64,000 bases of DNA from Curvibacter sp. CHRR-16 (lineage in GTDB: Bacteria; Pseudomonadota; Gammaproteobacteria; Burkholderiales; Burkholderiaceae_C): NCBI RefSeq assembly GCF_018474005.1, contig NZ_JAHCSH010000001.1, positions 434,001 to 498,000 of the forward strand, written 5' to 3'. How positions within the stretch are numbered: the stretch's first letter is position 1; every line of letters starts with the position of its first letter. This document shows, in pieces, positions 37,173-45,420 of this stretch. The translations under genes and the position numbers were made by a program. The notes below the pieces were generated by a model. The model was not told the origin of the DNA. It saw nothing but the letters and a program-made list of their open reading frames with translations, and made no database searches.

Positions 37173-38375
37173 ATGGATGCACTAAAACAGGGCTCTGACG
37201 CCCTCTTTATTTTGTTGGGCGGCATCATGGTCTTGGCCATGCACGCTGGGTTCGCTTTCTTGGAGCTGGGTACCGTTCGGCACAAAAACCAAGTCAATGC
37301 GCTGGTCAAAATCTTGGTGGACTTTTCTGTCTCCACCATCGCCTACTTTGTGGTGGGCTACAGCGTGGCCTATGGCAGCAGCTTCTTTGTGGGTGCCGAT
37401 GTGCTGGCGCAAAAGAATGGCTACGAGCTGGTGAAGTTCTTCTTCTTGCTCACCTTTGCAGCGGCCATTCCGGCCATTATTTCGGGTGGCATTGCCGAGC
37501 GAGCCAAGTTTTGGCCGCAGCTCTTGGCCACGGCCATCATCGTGGGCTTGGTGTATCCGTTTTTTGAGGGCATCGCATGGAATGGCCATTTCGGCGTGCA
37601 AGCGTGGTTGGAGGCGACTTTTGGTGCGCCTTTCCATGACTTTGCAGGCTCTGTGGTGGTGCACGCGGTGGGCGGCTGGATTGCCTTGCCCGCTGTGGTG
37701 CTGATGGGCGCGCGTTCCAACCGCTACCGCAAAGACGGCGGCATCTCGGCCCACCCGCCATCGAACATTCCCTTCTTGGGCTTGGGCGCGTGGATTCTGT
37801 GCGTTGGCTGGTTTGGCTTTAACGTTATGAGCGCGCAGACCATCGACAAAATTTCCGGCTTGGTAGCGGTCAACTCCCTCATGGCCATGGTGGGCGGCAC
37901 GCTGGCGGCGTTGCTGGCAGGCAAGAACGACCCCGGCTTTGTGCACAACGGCCCCTTGGCTGGTTTGGTAGCGGTTTGCGCGGGCTCCGACCTCATGCAC
38001 CCACTGGGCGCACTGGTGGTGGGTGTGGTGGCAGGTTTGCTGTTTGTGGCCATGTTCACCGCCACGCAAAACCGCTGGAAGATTGACGACGTGCTGGGCG
38101 TGTGGCCGCTGCACGGCCTGTGCGGCACCTGGGGCGGCATAGCCGCTGGCTTGTTTGGCCAACACGCCTTGGGTGGCTTGGGTGGGGTGAGCTTCGTCTC
38201 GCAACTGCTGGGCACTGCGCTGGGTGTGGCGTGGGCTGCAGTGGGTGGTTTGGTTGTGTACGGCCTTATCAAACTGGTTCTGGGCTTGCGCTTGTCGCAA
38301 GAAGAAGAGTTTGAGGGTGCGGATTTGAGCATCCACCGCATCCGCGCTACGCCCGACCGCGACGTCAGCTGGTAA
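37173..38375 (+). CDS. amtB: Ammonium transporter AmtB
   Basis: 400 aa with about eleven membrane helices. Hallmarks are GIMVLAMHAGFAFLELG, SGGIAERAKFWPQLLA, VYPFFEGIAWNGHFGV, the first twin-His segment FAGSVVVHAVGGWIAL, the region LGAWILCVGWFGFN and the second His in LHGLCGTWGGIAAG. Many bacteria encode glnK next to amtB; none is adjacent here. There is no N-terminal signal extension, unlike E. coli AmtB. Nitrogen control is supported by the sigma-54 promoter upstream. Functionally it fits beside purine catabolism, which releases ammonia. Confidence 0.95.
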   Translation: MDALKQGSDALFILLGGIMVLAMHAGFAFLELGTVRHKNQVNALVKILVDFSVSTIAYFVVGYSVAYGSSFFVGADVLAQKNGYELVKFFFLLTFAAAIPAIISGGIAERAKFWPQLLATAIIVGLVYPFFEGIAWNGHFGVQAWLEATFGAPFHDFAGSVVVHAVGGWIALPAVVLMGARSNRYRKDGGISAHPPSNIPFLGLGAWILCVGWFGFNVMSAQTIDKISGLVAVNSLMAMVGGTLAALLAGKNDPGFVHNGPLAGLVAVCAGSDLMHPLGALVVGVVAGLLFVAMFTATQNRWKIDDVLGVWPLHGLCGTWGGIAAGLFGQHALGGLGGVSFVSQLLGTALGVAWAAVGGLVVYGLIKLVLGLRLSQEEEFEGADLSIHRIRATPDRDVSW

Positions 38376-38383
38376 TGCCCATC

Positions 38384-38399
38384 CTCGCCTGAGCGAGGG
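38384..38399 (+). terminator. Weak hairpin after amtB
   Basis: CCTCGC-CTGA-GCGAGG forms a six-base stem eight bases after the amtB stop, but no U-tract follows, so termination is uncertain. Confidence 0.3.
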
Positions 38400-38414
38400 G
38401 GCGGATGCTTGGGG

Positions 38415-38447
38415 TTTGTCACGTATTTGTCACTAATTTGTAGTCTA
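38415..38447. repeat. Three tandem 11-bp repeats upstream of the EAL-GGDEF gene
   Basis: TTTGTCACGTA, TTTGTCACTAA and TTTGTAGTCTA follow each other with an exact 11-base period, about one helical turn, ending eight bases before the start codon of the c-di-GMP gene. They could be stacked binding sites for a regulator on one face of the DNA. Confidence 0.45.
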
Positions 38448-38455
38448 CTGCCGGC

Positions 38456-40291
38456 ATGTTGGATCCAGAACGGACACCTAGCCCGGTAATAGACCAGATG
38501 GGCCTGCTCGCGCGCGAGTTTTGGCCCGCAGTACAAAATGGTCGGGGCCCCGTAGCGCAGTTGATGCGAGCCAATGCGCTTGCTGTGGCATTTCAGCCCA
38601 TTGCTGATTTGCATACAGGGACTGTCTACGCCCATGAAGCGTTAATTCGCGGGCCTGCTAGCCATGCACTGCAGTCGCCCGCAGCCCTGTTTGCTGCGGC
38701 TCACGAGGAAGCCGTGCTTTACGAGCTTGAGCTGTACTGCATCTATTGCGCCTTGCGGCATTGGGGTTTGTTGCAACAACCGGGGCGTTTGTTCATCAAC
38801 ATCAGCGCCGGTGCGCTATCCCAACTGGTGGCCGTGGGCGGGGCGCAAACACTGGCGCAAGCCATGCGCCAGTTGCGGGTGCTGCCGCGCATGGTGGTAC
38901 TGGAAATCACCGAACACGAACGCGTGGGCGACATGGATGCCATGGTCGAGATCGCCCGCGCCCTGCATGCCGTGGGTTTGTCTTTGGCCTTGGACGATTT
39001 TGGCGATGGTCACTCCAGCTTGCGCCTGTGGTCCCAATTGCGGCCTGACATCGTGAAGATCGACAAGTATTTCAGCCACAGCATCAGCACCAAGGCGGAC
39101 AAACTCAAGACCTTGCAAGCACTGCTGCAAATTGCCGACGTTTTCAACACCGCCTTGGTGGTGGAGGGCATAGAAAACGAAGCGGACTTGCGTGTCATCC
39201 GCGACTTGGGCTTGTCGTATGGTCAGGGTTATTTTTTGGGCCAACCCACAACCGTGGTGCAAGCCGAGGTTCTGCCCCAAGCCCAACAAGTGCTGCACGA
39301 CACCGCAGTGGCCGTGCTGCCCCAGCAGCGTCAGGTGGTACACCGGGGCCAACTGCGGCATTTGTCGGTCATTTATGCCCCGGCGGTCAGCCCACAAACC
39401 ACCAATGACGATGTAGCCAAACTGTTTCAAGAGCATCCCGGTTTGCATGCTTTGGCAGTGGTGCAAGCGGAGCGTCCGCAGGCCATCATCAACCGCCAGC
39501 TGTTCATGGACCGCTATGCCACGCTGTACTTTCGCGAGGTGTACGGCCGCAAACCCTGCCTCATGAATGCCAACGTGGAGCCGCGCCTGATCGAGCGCAG
39601 CCACGACATCGAGGAACTGGTGGGCATCCTCACCTCGCAAGACCAGCGCTACCTGAGCGATGGCTTCATCGTCACCGAGAATGGCCGCTACGTGGGGCTG
39701 GGCACGGGCGACCAGTTGGTGCGCTCGGTCACCGAGTTGCGCCTAGAAGCCGCCCGCCACGCCAACCCGTTGACCTTTTTACCGGGCAACATCCCCATCA
39801 CCCTGCACATACGCCGCTTGCTGGACAAGGAATCCAGCTTTGTGGCCTGCTATTTGGACTTGAACCACTTCAAGCCCTTCAACGACCACTACGGCTACTG
39901 GCGCGGCGACGAGATGATTCGCCTCTTGGCCCGCTTGGCGGTGCAGTACGCCGACCCGCAGCGCGACTTTGTGGGACACATTGGCGGGGACGACTTTCTC
40001 ATCTTGTTCCAAAGTGCGGACTGGCAGCAGCGCTGCGAGCAGCTCATAGCCCAGTTTGCCCAAGAGGCGCGCACGCTGTTTGACCCCGCAGCCATAGAGC
40101 AGGGCGGCATAGAGGCCGAGGGGCGCGATGGCGTGGTGCGCTTTTTCCCGTGCACCACGGTGTCCGTGGGCGCGGTGGTGGTGCAGCACGCCCAGTACCG
40201 TGACGCGGACGACGTCGCCAACCACGCCGCCGTGGCCAAGCGCATGGCCAAGTCAGCCCCCAGCGGGCTGCACGTGGTGGCCGAGCCTTAG
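38456..40291 (+). CDS. EAL-CBS-GGDEF bifunctional c-di-GMP protein
   Basis: 611 aa soluble protein. An EAL phosphodiesterase domain comes first (about 45-290; HEALIRG, LEITEHERVG, ALDDFGDGHSSLRLW, VEGIENEADL, GQGYFLGQP), with the metal-binding residues apparently intact. A CBS pair follows (about 300-430), then a GGDEF domain (about 440-605; CYLDLNHFKPFNDHYGYWRG, GHIGGDDFLILF) whose active site is GGDDF, a conservative variant. The I-site Arg is not present (PQRD). Having EAL before GGDEF, joined by CBS, is a recognised but less common layout. Which activity dominates cannot be judged; adenine nucleotide sensing by CBS may tune it. Confidence 0.9.
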   Translation: MLDPERTPSPVIDQMGLLAREFWPAVQNGRGPVAQLMRANALAVAFQPIADLHTGTVYAHEALIRGPASHALQSPAALFAAAHEEAVLYELELYCIYCALRHWGLLQQPGRLFINISAGALSQLVAVGGAQTLAQAMRQLRVLPRMVVLEITEHERVGDMDAMVEIARALHAVGLSLALDDFGDGHSSLRLWSQLRPDIVKIDKYFSHSISTKADKLKTLQALLQIADVFNTALVVEGIENEADLRVIRDLGLSYGQGYFLGQPTTVVQAEVLPQAQQVLHDTAVAVLPQQRQVVHRGQLRHLSVIYAPAVSPQTTNDDVAKLFQEHPGLHALAVVQAERPQAIINRQLFMDRYATLYFREVYGRKPCLMNANVEPRLIERSHDIEELVGILTSQDQRYLSDGFIVTENGRYVGLGTGDQLVRSVTELRLEAARHANPLTFLPGNIPITLHIRRLLDKESSFVACYLDLNHFKPFNDHYGYWRGDEMIRLLARLAVQYADPQRDFVGHIGGDDFLILFQSADWQQRCEQLIAQFAQEARTLFDPAAIEQGGIEAEGRDGVVRFFPCTTVSVGAVVVQHAQYRDADDVANHAAVAKRMAKSAPSGLHVVAEP

Positions 40292-40305
40292 CGCCCGCCC
40301 TAGCA

Positions 40306-41526
40306 CTAGCGCTCGTAAGTCACAAAGCTGTAGCCCAGTCCGCTGGCGGCCACATGGCGCTCGCGGGCCACTTCGCGCCAATCTGGCCCCAGCGTGGGGG
40401 CGTAGGCATCTCCGTCATACGCTTGGTCTATCTCGGTCACCACCGCGCGGCTGGCCAGTGGTTCGGCTTGGGCATAAATCTGCGCCCCCCCCATGACCCA
40501 CACCGCTTGCTGTGAGGTAGTTTGCTCACAAATTTGTAGCGCCTCCAGCAAGCTGCATGCGCTCTGCAGGCTGTTTTTATCGGTAAATCCAGTGCTGGCC
40601 AGCCAGTCTGCTTGGCGGCTGATGACCACATTCAAACGCCCCGGCAGCGGCCTAAAGCGCGCAGGCAGCGAATCCCACGTTTTGCGACCCATCACCACCG
40701 GGCAGCCCAGCGTGGTGCGCTTGAAGTGCGCCAAGTCCTCGGGCAAATGCCAGGGCATGGTGCCGTCTTTGCCAATAACGCCATTGCTGGCGCGGGCGTA
40801 GATGAGGTGGATGCGGGGTTGGCTGGAGGGATTGGGGCTGGACATAGGGCGGTGATTATGCGGCCAGGTGCACACTGCATTGCTGGGCAGCTTGTGCATG
40901 ACCGCTGCAAACAGCGGGCTGTGCACCCACCCCGCCAGCCAGCGGTGCAGGTGGGGCAGTGGCAGGGCGTCAAACCTAGCAGGGTCTATCGCCGCAAACT
41001 GCCGCACGAAGGGGAATAGGCCAATGTCCGTAGCGCAGGGCGCATCACCACCCAAATACGGGGCTGCGGCCAAGCGTGTGTTTAGCGGCTGCAGCAGTAA
41101 CTCCACGGCTCTCTGGCGGTGTTCCTCACGGCTTAGCGCCGGGGTGTTGCCCGCTTCGCCCGCGAAACGCTCGGGGTATTTGTAGCGGTCCAGGTGGTGT
41201 TTGAACGGCCCGTCGTTGCACTGCAGCAGGGCCACGTTGTCCGCAGTCTGCGCCGCGCTCCACCAGCGCTGTACGTCTGCCGTGGCGTTGGGTTGCATCA
41301 AAGCCCACTGCACTATGTGCCAGCTTTGCTCCAGCACCGCGCCGTCTGGCAGCACCAACACCGGCACCGTTCCCTTGGGCGAAGCGCGCAGCATGGCTGC
41401 TGGCTTGTCTCGCAGCACGATTTCGTGCGCATCAAACCCCACCCCCGCCACCAGCAAAGCCATGCGGGCGCGCATGGCGTAGGGGCAGCGGCGGTAGGTG
41501 TAGAGGAGGGGCGTGGTGGGGTTCAC
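40306..41526 (-). CDS. folA: In-frame fusion of glutathione S-transferase-like protein and dihydrofolate reductase
   Basis: 406 aa read from one uninterrupted frame with a GTG start at 41526. Residues 1-~205 are a glutathione S-transferase-like protein: an N-terminal thioredoxin fold (TYRRCPYAMRARMALLVAG, KGTVPVLVLPDG) and an all-helical C-terminus ending near SPLFAAVMHKLP. A linker of about 20 residues (CTWPHNHRP) leads into dihydrofolate reductase, about 228-406: IHLIYARASNGVIGKDG, TMPWHLPEDLAHFKRTT, PVVMGRKTWDSLP and VWVMGGAQIYAQAEP. The DHFR part could also be translated from an internal ATG at 40845, but no Shine-Dalgarno precedes it. DHFR provides tetrahydrofolate for thyA, found 5.6 kb away in the same direction. 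Either a true fusion or two genes whose stop was lost. Confidence 0.88.
   Translation of the reverse strand: MNPTTPLLYTYRRCPYAMRARMALLVAGVGFDAHEIVLRDKPAAMLRASPKGTVPVLVLPDGAVLEQSWHIVQWALMQPNATADVQRWWSAAQTADNVALLQCNDGPFKHHLDRYKYPERFAGEAGNTPALSREEHRQRAVELLLQPLNTRLAAAPYLGGDAPCATDIGLFPFVRQFAAIDPARFDALPLPHLHRWLAGWVHSPLFAAVMHKLPSNAVCTWPHNHRPMSSPNPSSQPRIHLIYARASNGVIGKDGTMPWHLPEDLAHFKRTTLGCPVVMGRKTWDSLPARFRPLPGRLNVVISRQADWLASTGFTDKNSLQSACSLLEALQICEQTTSQQAVWVMGGAQIYAQAEPLASRAVVTEIDQAYDGDAYAPTLGPDWREVARERHVAASGLGYSFVTYER
40521..40541. repeat. Dispersed in-frame repeat inside the DHFR part of the fusion
   Basis: TTTGCTCACAAATTTGTAGC then GCCTCCAGCAAG on the plus strand. It encodes LLEALQICEQ on the minus strand. 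Confidence 0.4.
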
Positions 41527-41541
41527 TGCAGCGGTCCAGCG

Positions 41542-41847
41542 TTAATCACGCGGGTCGATGATTACCAGCGTGCCGTGGCTGCCCGCTGCCACGCCATGCG
41601 GCATACCCGCAGGCACTATGCACACTTCGCCCGTGTGCACCTCTGTTACTTGGCTTTGTATGTCCAGGCGCATGCAGCCATCGATGACCAACAGCGCTTC
41701 GTCAAAGTCGTGCACTTCGTCGGGGTAGGGGCTGCCGTCCATGCGCAGCACCTTGAAGTTCACGCCTGCAGGGTTGCCCAGCACTTTGGATTTCCAACTG
41801 GATGCCAGTTGGGCGGCTTGTTCGTTCAGGTTAATGACGGTCAGCAT
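41542..41847 (-). CDS. Small cupin-domain protein
   Basis: 101 aa single-cupin protein: FKVLRMDGSPYPDEVHDFDE, ALLVIDGCMRLDI, and GEVCIVPAGMPHGVAAG with the conserved second cupin motif His. There is room for one metal site but the substrate is unknown. It lies 15 bases upstream of the GST-DHFR gene in the same direction, so they may be co-transcribed, and it diverges from the MscS gene. Confidence 0.8.
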   Translation of the reverse strand: MLTVINLNEQAAQLASSWKSKVLGNPAGVNFKVLRMDGSPYPDEVHDFDEALLVIDGCMRLDIQSQVTEVHTGEVCIVPAGMPHGVAAGSHGTLVIIDPRD

Positions 41848-41970
41848 GGTTGGGATTGTAAAAGTCGCTCTGACTGTCTCTCGCTGCAGTGCGAAGCAGC
41901 CTTCTTAGGGGCAAAAATCAGTCTGGTGGCGCGGTATATTCCAAGATCACTTGGCTGTACAAGACTTCTT

Positions 41971-43605
41971 ATGCGTTGGCAACAAAAACTTTACGGGGTA
42001 CTGTGGCGCTTCTGCCTAGGCACTGCACTGTGCTACTTGTGCATTTCAACATCGGGGGCCAGCACAACCACTGCTGCTCCAAGTGCCGAAGAAGCCCAGG
42101 TCACAATCTTCAATCGCCCGCTTGCCACCTTTCGTTCTACCTTGTTTGGTGTTGGTGCGCAAGAGCGTGCACGCCGCACCCAGCGCAACGTTCTTGAACT
42201 GTTGGATCGCGGTGGCCCTGGCGTGGTCAGTGTGCGCAGCGAGGGTGAATTGAGTTTGATCCTCTTAGACGATGTCGCTGCCCTATCCTTTGGCCCAGAA
42301 GATGTCGACACCGTGAGCGGCCAAACGCGTGATGCCATGCTCGCAGCCAGTGTGCAAGCCTTGAAAACAGTGGTGCGCGAGAAGCAAGAGACCCGTGATA
42401 TGTCAGCGCTGCTTCGGGAAGCGGGCTATGTGTTGGCTGCAACACTGATTGCCATCCTGCTCTGGCTGGGACTGAACCGTTTGTATCGTTTCATCGCCAG
42501 TTGGACACTGCAGCGCATGGGGCGTGCAATGCATGCGTTTGATCCTGCTGGCCCGGCCTTGATGCTTGGTGAGCGAGTGCTGCATGTTGTGAGTGCGCTC
42601 CTGACCTTGCTGTATTGGAGCGCAACACTGCTGCTGGTATATGAATGGCTGAGTTTTTCACTGAGCCGTTTCCCCTTTACGCGTGCCTGGGGCGAGCAAC
42701 TCCACGCGTACTTGCTGGATTCTGTGCTGCTGATTTTTTCTGGCATTGCTTCAGCGATTCCCAATCTCTTCATTGCTGGGTTGGTCTTTTTGGTTGCCCG
42801 TACGGTCATTCGCATGCTGCGCCCGTTGTTCGATCGCGTTGCGGCAGGCCACCTGGATCTTGGTCTGATTGATCAAGATACTGCAGTCATCAGTCGGCGC
42901 TTGGCCAGTGTGTTGATCTGGCTGTTTGCATTGGCTATGGCCTTTCCTTACCTGCCGGGTGCACAAACAGAAGCGTTTCGCGGGATGTCGGTGCTTGTCG
43001 GTCTGATGATTTCGCTTGGTGCCTCCAGCATGGTCGGGCAAGCTGCTGGTGGTTTGATACTGATGTACACGCGCAGCATCAAGATGGGGGAGTACGTGCG
43101 CATTGGCGATCACGAAGGCACCATCACCGAGATTGGTTTGTTCACCACGCGCATCCGCACGGGGCTTGGAGAGGAAATAACTCTGCCAAATTCCGTCATC
43201 ATTGGTACGGCTACTAAAAACTATTCGCGCACAGTGCAGGGGCAGGGCTTCGTAATAGACGCCACAGTGACTATTGGCTATGACACGCCCTGGCGTCAAG
43301 TTCAAGCCATGCTATGTGAGGCTGCACGGCGCACTGAACACGTGCTGGATGAGCCACAGCCACGCGTTTTTCAGACAGCGCTATCGGATTTTTACCCGGA
43401 ATATCGTCTTGTTTGTCAGGCTATTCCATCACAGCCGCGCTCACGTGCCGAAGTGCTCAGCGCACTGCATGCCAACATTCAGGATGTGTTCAACGAATAC
43501 GGCATACAGATTATGTCTCCGCACTACCAAGCAGATCCTGCGCAGGAGAAGATTGTGAAGAAGGAAAATTGGTACGCAGCTTCCGCGCAGCAGTCTGCAG
43601 ATTGA
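41971..43605 (+). CDS. MscS-family mechanosensitive channel
   Basis: 544 aa. The N-terminus looks like a signal peptide (VLWRFCLGTALCYLCISTSG), followed by a periplasmic part (about 30-150) and at least four membrane helices. The MscS pore and beta domains are clear: MSVLVGLMISLGASSMVGQA, GGLILMYTRSIKMGEYVRIG, DHEGTITEIGLFTTRIRTG and EEITLPNSVIIGTATKNYS. A much longer upstream open frame is antisense to the GST and cupin genes and is not part of the protein. Such channels release solutes under osmotic downshock; the periplasmic extension may sense something else. Confidence 0.9.
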   Translation: MRWQQKLYGVLWRFCLGTALCYLCISTSGASTTTAAPSAEEAQVTIFNRPLATFRSTLFGVGAQERARRTQRNVLELLDRGGPGVVSVRSEGELSLILLDDVAALSFGPEDVDTVSGQTRDAMLAASVQALKTVVREKQETRDMSALLREAGYVLAATLIAILLWLGLNRLYRFIASWTLQRMGRAMHAFDPAGPALMLGERVLHVVSALLTLLYWSATLLLVYEWLSFSLSRFPFTRAWGEQLHAYLLDSVLLIFSGIASAIPNLFIAGLVFLVARTVIRMLRPLFDRVAAGHLDLGLIDQDTAVISRRLASVLIWLFALAMAFPYLPGAQTEAFRGMSVLVGLMISLGASSMVGQAAGGLILMYTRSIKMGEYVRIGDHEGTITEIGLFTTRIRTGLGEEITLPNSVIIGTATKNYSRTVQGQGFVIDATVTIGYDTPWRQVQAMLCEAARRTEHVLDEPQPRVFQTALSDFYPEYRLVCQAIPSQPRSRAEVLSALHANIQDVFNEYGIQIMSPHYQADPAQEKIVKKENWYAASAQQSAD

Positions 43606-43782
43606 ATACTTCATTCATGCACCGAGAAGCCGCTCGGATGACATTTGCCCGAACGCCGCACTTGAGCCGAAAGGCAAAATATTGCTGCTGTTAACTTACT
43701 CCAATGCAGGAGTGGCAGCAGCACTATTAGGTTTTTGCGCTAATCCACATTTTTACTTCTGCCACAAATACCTCGCTTGCAG

Positions 43783-44145
43783 TTAGGTGCGTGGTGGAAT
43801 AAGAACATAACCTGCTTCGATTGGGGCAACTACGGAAATGAACCGCAATGGTTCGAGGCTCGTGCATTTGACGCCGTGCACTTCCCCCTGTTTTGCTACG
43901 ACGACGTCGCCAAGCGTAACCTTAACGGTGTTGCCCTGTTCGTCGATTTGATACTCGCCGTGACCGGAGAGAATAGTCCATGTGTCTTGGCCTTGCGGAT
44001 GCGTGTGGGGGGCAATAGTTTGTCCCGGTTCGACATGCCAAGCGACGTTGACCGAGTGCACGGACTCTTGGACAACTGAACGAATAGGCTCTCCATCGCT
44101 CACTTGCATGTGATCACTTGATTTGAATACGCGCTGGCTGCTCAT
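43783..44145 (-). CDS. Cupin-domain protein
   Basis: 120 aa from the ATG at 44145, with GGAG six bases upstream. Motif 1 is HVEPGQTIAPHTHPQGQDTW and motif 2 lies in GDVVVAKQGEVHGVKC, giving the three His and one Glu/Gln of a metal cupin. The function is unknown; single-domain cupins include dioxygenases, isomerases and storage proteins. It lies between the MscS gene and the IS remnant at the left end of the cassette array. Confidence 0.78.
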   Translation of the reverse strand: MSSQRVFKSSDHMQVSDGEPIRSVVQESVHSVNVAWHVEPGQTIAPHTHPQGQDTWTILSGHGEYQIDEQGNTVKVTLGDVVVAKQGEVHGVKCTSLEPLRFISVVAPIEAGYVLIPPRT

Positions 44146-44199
44146 ACTTGCTCCGAGAGTTGTTTTGCAAAGCACGCAAAAACTAAGCCGAGCACGAAG

Positions 44200-44336
44200 G
44201 GCCTAGCACACGCACTTCACGCATCAACGACTTGCGTGGCTTCTGCCGTGAGTTTGGTCTTGCTATTCCTGTGGGCGCACGCAGCAACCACAACAAGGCG
44301 GCGTGTGCGCTGGCCAACAAGCTGGCGCGTTGGTGA
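44200..44336 (+). pseudogene. Remnant of an IS110-family (IS1111 group) transposase
   Basis: The plus-strand frame reads RINDLRGFCREFGLAIPVGA then RSNHNKAACALANKLAR before a TGA. Both pieces are typical of IS110-family transposases, but they normally lie about 150 residues apart, so the copy has an internal deletion, perhaps between similar 'GAR' and 'QAR' codons. No start, DEDD region or complete ends were found. IS1111-type elements include a group that targets integron attC sites, and a candidate attC lies 75 bases to the right. Confidence 0.55.
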
Positions 44337-44410
44337 CGCAGATTTCATGTCGGCACGGACCACAACAGAGTCCACTTCAGATGCCGGATATATTGAGCAG
44401 CAGGTGCTTT

Positions 44411-44476
44411 ACCCAACGGCCCCCACTCGATCAGTTTCTTGCGCTTGTGGGGGAGTCCATATATGCCATGTTAGAC
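44411..44476 (-). other. Candidate attC recombination site after the GNAT cassette
   Basis: Read on the minus strand, the site starts GTCTAAC (the GNAT stop codon TAA is inside it) and ends GTTGGGT, the RYYYAAC and GTTRRRY cores of an attC. An inner stem pairs CCCCCAC with GTGGGGG. Outside that stem the arms pair poorly, so this is the least certain of the four sites. Confidence 0.5.
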
Positions 44477-44905
44477 CAATTGCATATGGTATGTAGCATC
44501 GTCTTCTTTCACGACTTTGAAACCTAAGCGGTCATAGAGGCGTTTTGCCGGATTGATCTTTATGACCTTCAGCACCAAATTCTTGCTGACGCTTTTTGCT
44601 CGATTAGCTTCTTGAGCAAGCAATTCTGACCCCACTCCTAGCCCTTGGAACTCTGGCCTCAGAAAGATCGTTCGGACCCAGTGGTGTTGGTCGCTCTCCT
44701 CGACATAAAGTGCTCCAGCACTTTGCCCCGAAATACAAATTATTTTGAATTTTTCAACCGAAAAATTTGTCCAGAAACCATTGCGCTGCAACTCTTCGTT
44801 CCATCCCCAAGCCCACTCAACATACTCTCGCATTGAGACCTTGAAGGCTTCAAAAATGAAGTCTTTATCATGCTCGGACGCAGCAAGGAGTGAGAAGGCG
44901 GTCAT
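44471..44905 (-). CDS. GNAT acetyltransferase of an integron cassette
   Basis: 144 aa GCN5-type N-acetyltransferase: VRTIFLRPEFQGLGVGSELL is motif A with the acetyl-CoA loop (Q/RxxGxG/A as QGLGVG), followed by NLVLKVIKINPAKRLYDRLG and FKVVKEDDATYHM. The ATG lies three bases after the end of an attC core and the TAA is part of the next core (GTCTAAC). The gene therefore fills its cassette exactly, as expected for an integron cassette. It should be co-transcribed with upstream cassettes. The substrate is unknown. It is clearly lower in G+C than the chromosomal genes around it. Confidence 0.85.
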   Translation of the reverse strand: MTAFSLLAASEHDKDFIFEAFKVSMREYVEWAWGWNEELQRNGFWTNFSVEKFKIICISGQSAGALYVEESDQHHWVRTIFLRPEFQGLGVGSELLAQEANRAKSVSKNLVLKVIKINPAKRLYDRLGFKVVKEDDATYHMQLV

Positions 44906-44908
44906 GAG

Positions 44909-45007
44909 GTCTAACGTTTGACGTAAGGGGCCGCCGTAGCGGCGAAGCCGCGAAGGGAACCCACAAGCACAGCTTGTGGGCGGTCCCTCTTGACGGAATT
45001 GTTAGGC
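44909..45007 (-). other. attC site between the HNH and GNAT cassettes
   Basis: 99 bases. On the minus strand it starts GCCTAACAATTCCGTCAAG and ends CTTACGTCAAACGTTAGAC, very close to the classic 59-base-element ends (GCCTAACAATTC and CAAGCGTTAGA types). The arms pair and enclose a variable G+C-rich middle with nested hairpins. The HNH gene's stop TAA is inside the first core. Confidence 0.88.
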
Positions 45008-45322
45008 AAGCGATGGTGGTGAAATAAGTGCATTTTTAACGATCTGTGCAACCGTATTTTTGTTGATGCCTTTGCGCTCGCAATACTTGGAGTTTGTTAG
45101 CCAAACCTCCAACAGTTTCGCGCCCTTGCTTGAGTTGCAGGACATGCAGCACAAAGCAATATTCTCCCTTGTGATGATTCGCTCATCGTTGACGATGTGC
45201 TCCCATGAGGATTTTGATTTTCGGGTGCCGCATGATCCCAATGTGATTCCGCAATAAACACATCGAGAGTCTCGGGCGACCACCTCATTCTCAAGCCACT
45301 CAGGAATATTCCATCGGTTCAT
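45002..45322 (-). CDS. HNH-type nuclease-like protein of an integron cassette
   Basis: 106 aa. It has the HNH treble-clef layout: CVYCG (first zinc Cys pair), the His in SSWEHIVNDE, ENIALCCMSCNSSKG (Asn and second Cys pair). The short length and lack of other domains fit stand-alone HNH proteins of cassettes and phages; DNA nicking activity is inferred, not shown. The stop codon TAA lies within the attC core GCCTAAC downstream, and another attC lies 25 bases before the start. It could be a nuclease used in defence or in element mobility. Confidence 0.78.
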   Translation of the reverse strand: MNRWNIPEWLENEVVARDSRCVYCGITLGSCGTRKSKSSWEHIVNDERIITRENIALCCMSCNSSKGAKLLEVWLTNSKYCERKGINKNTVAQIVKNALISPPSLA

Positions 45323-45347
45323 CTTCGCGGACTCGCTGTTCTCAGAT

Positions 45348-45405
45348 GCCTAACGTTTGAATTTACCGACCGCCGGTGGTGGTCCGGTGGAATGACGGGT
45401 TGGGC
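45348..45405 (-). other. attC site between the GFA and HNH cassettes
   Basis: 58 bases, minus strand from GCCCAACCCGTCATTCC to GAATTTACCGACC-type arms, ending CAAACGTTAGGC. The RYYYAAC and GTTRRRY cores are intact and the arms (TTCCACCGGACC against GGTCGGTAAATT) pair with the extrahelical bases typical of attC. It is about 85-90% identical to the next attC (45877-45934). Confidence 0.9.
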
Positions 45406-45420
45406 CGCTGGAATTGCGTG

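Noticed and set aside
41194..41970. Upstream extension of the MscS frame to 41194
   Set aside because: It is antisense to the GST-DHFR and cupin genes; a proper signal peptide begins at 41971.
44236..44527. Small plus-strand frames between the cupin and GNAT genes
   Set aside because: They lie over the IS remnant and the attC-like hairpin and show no protein-family features.
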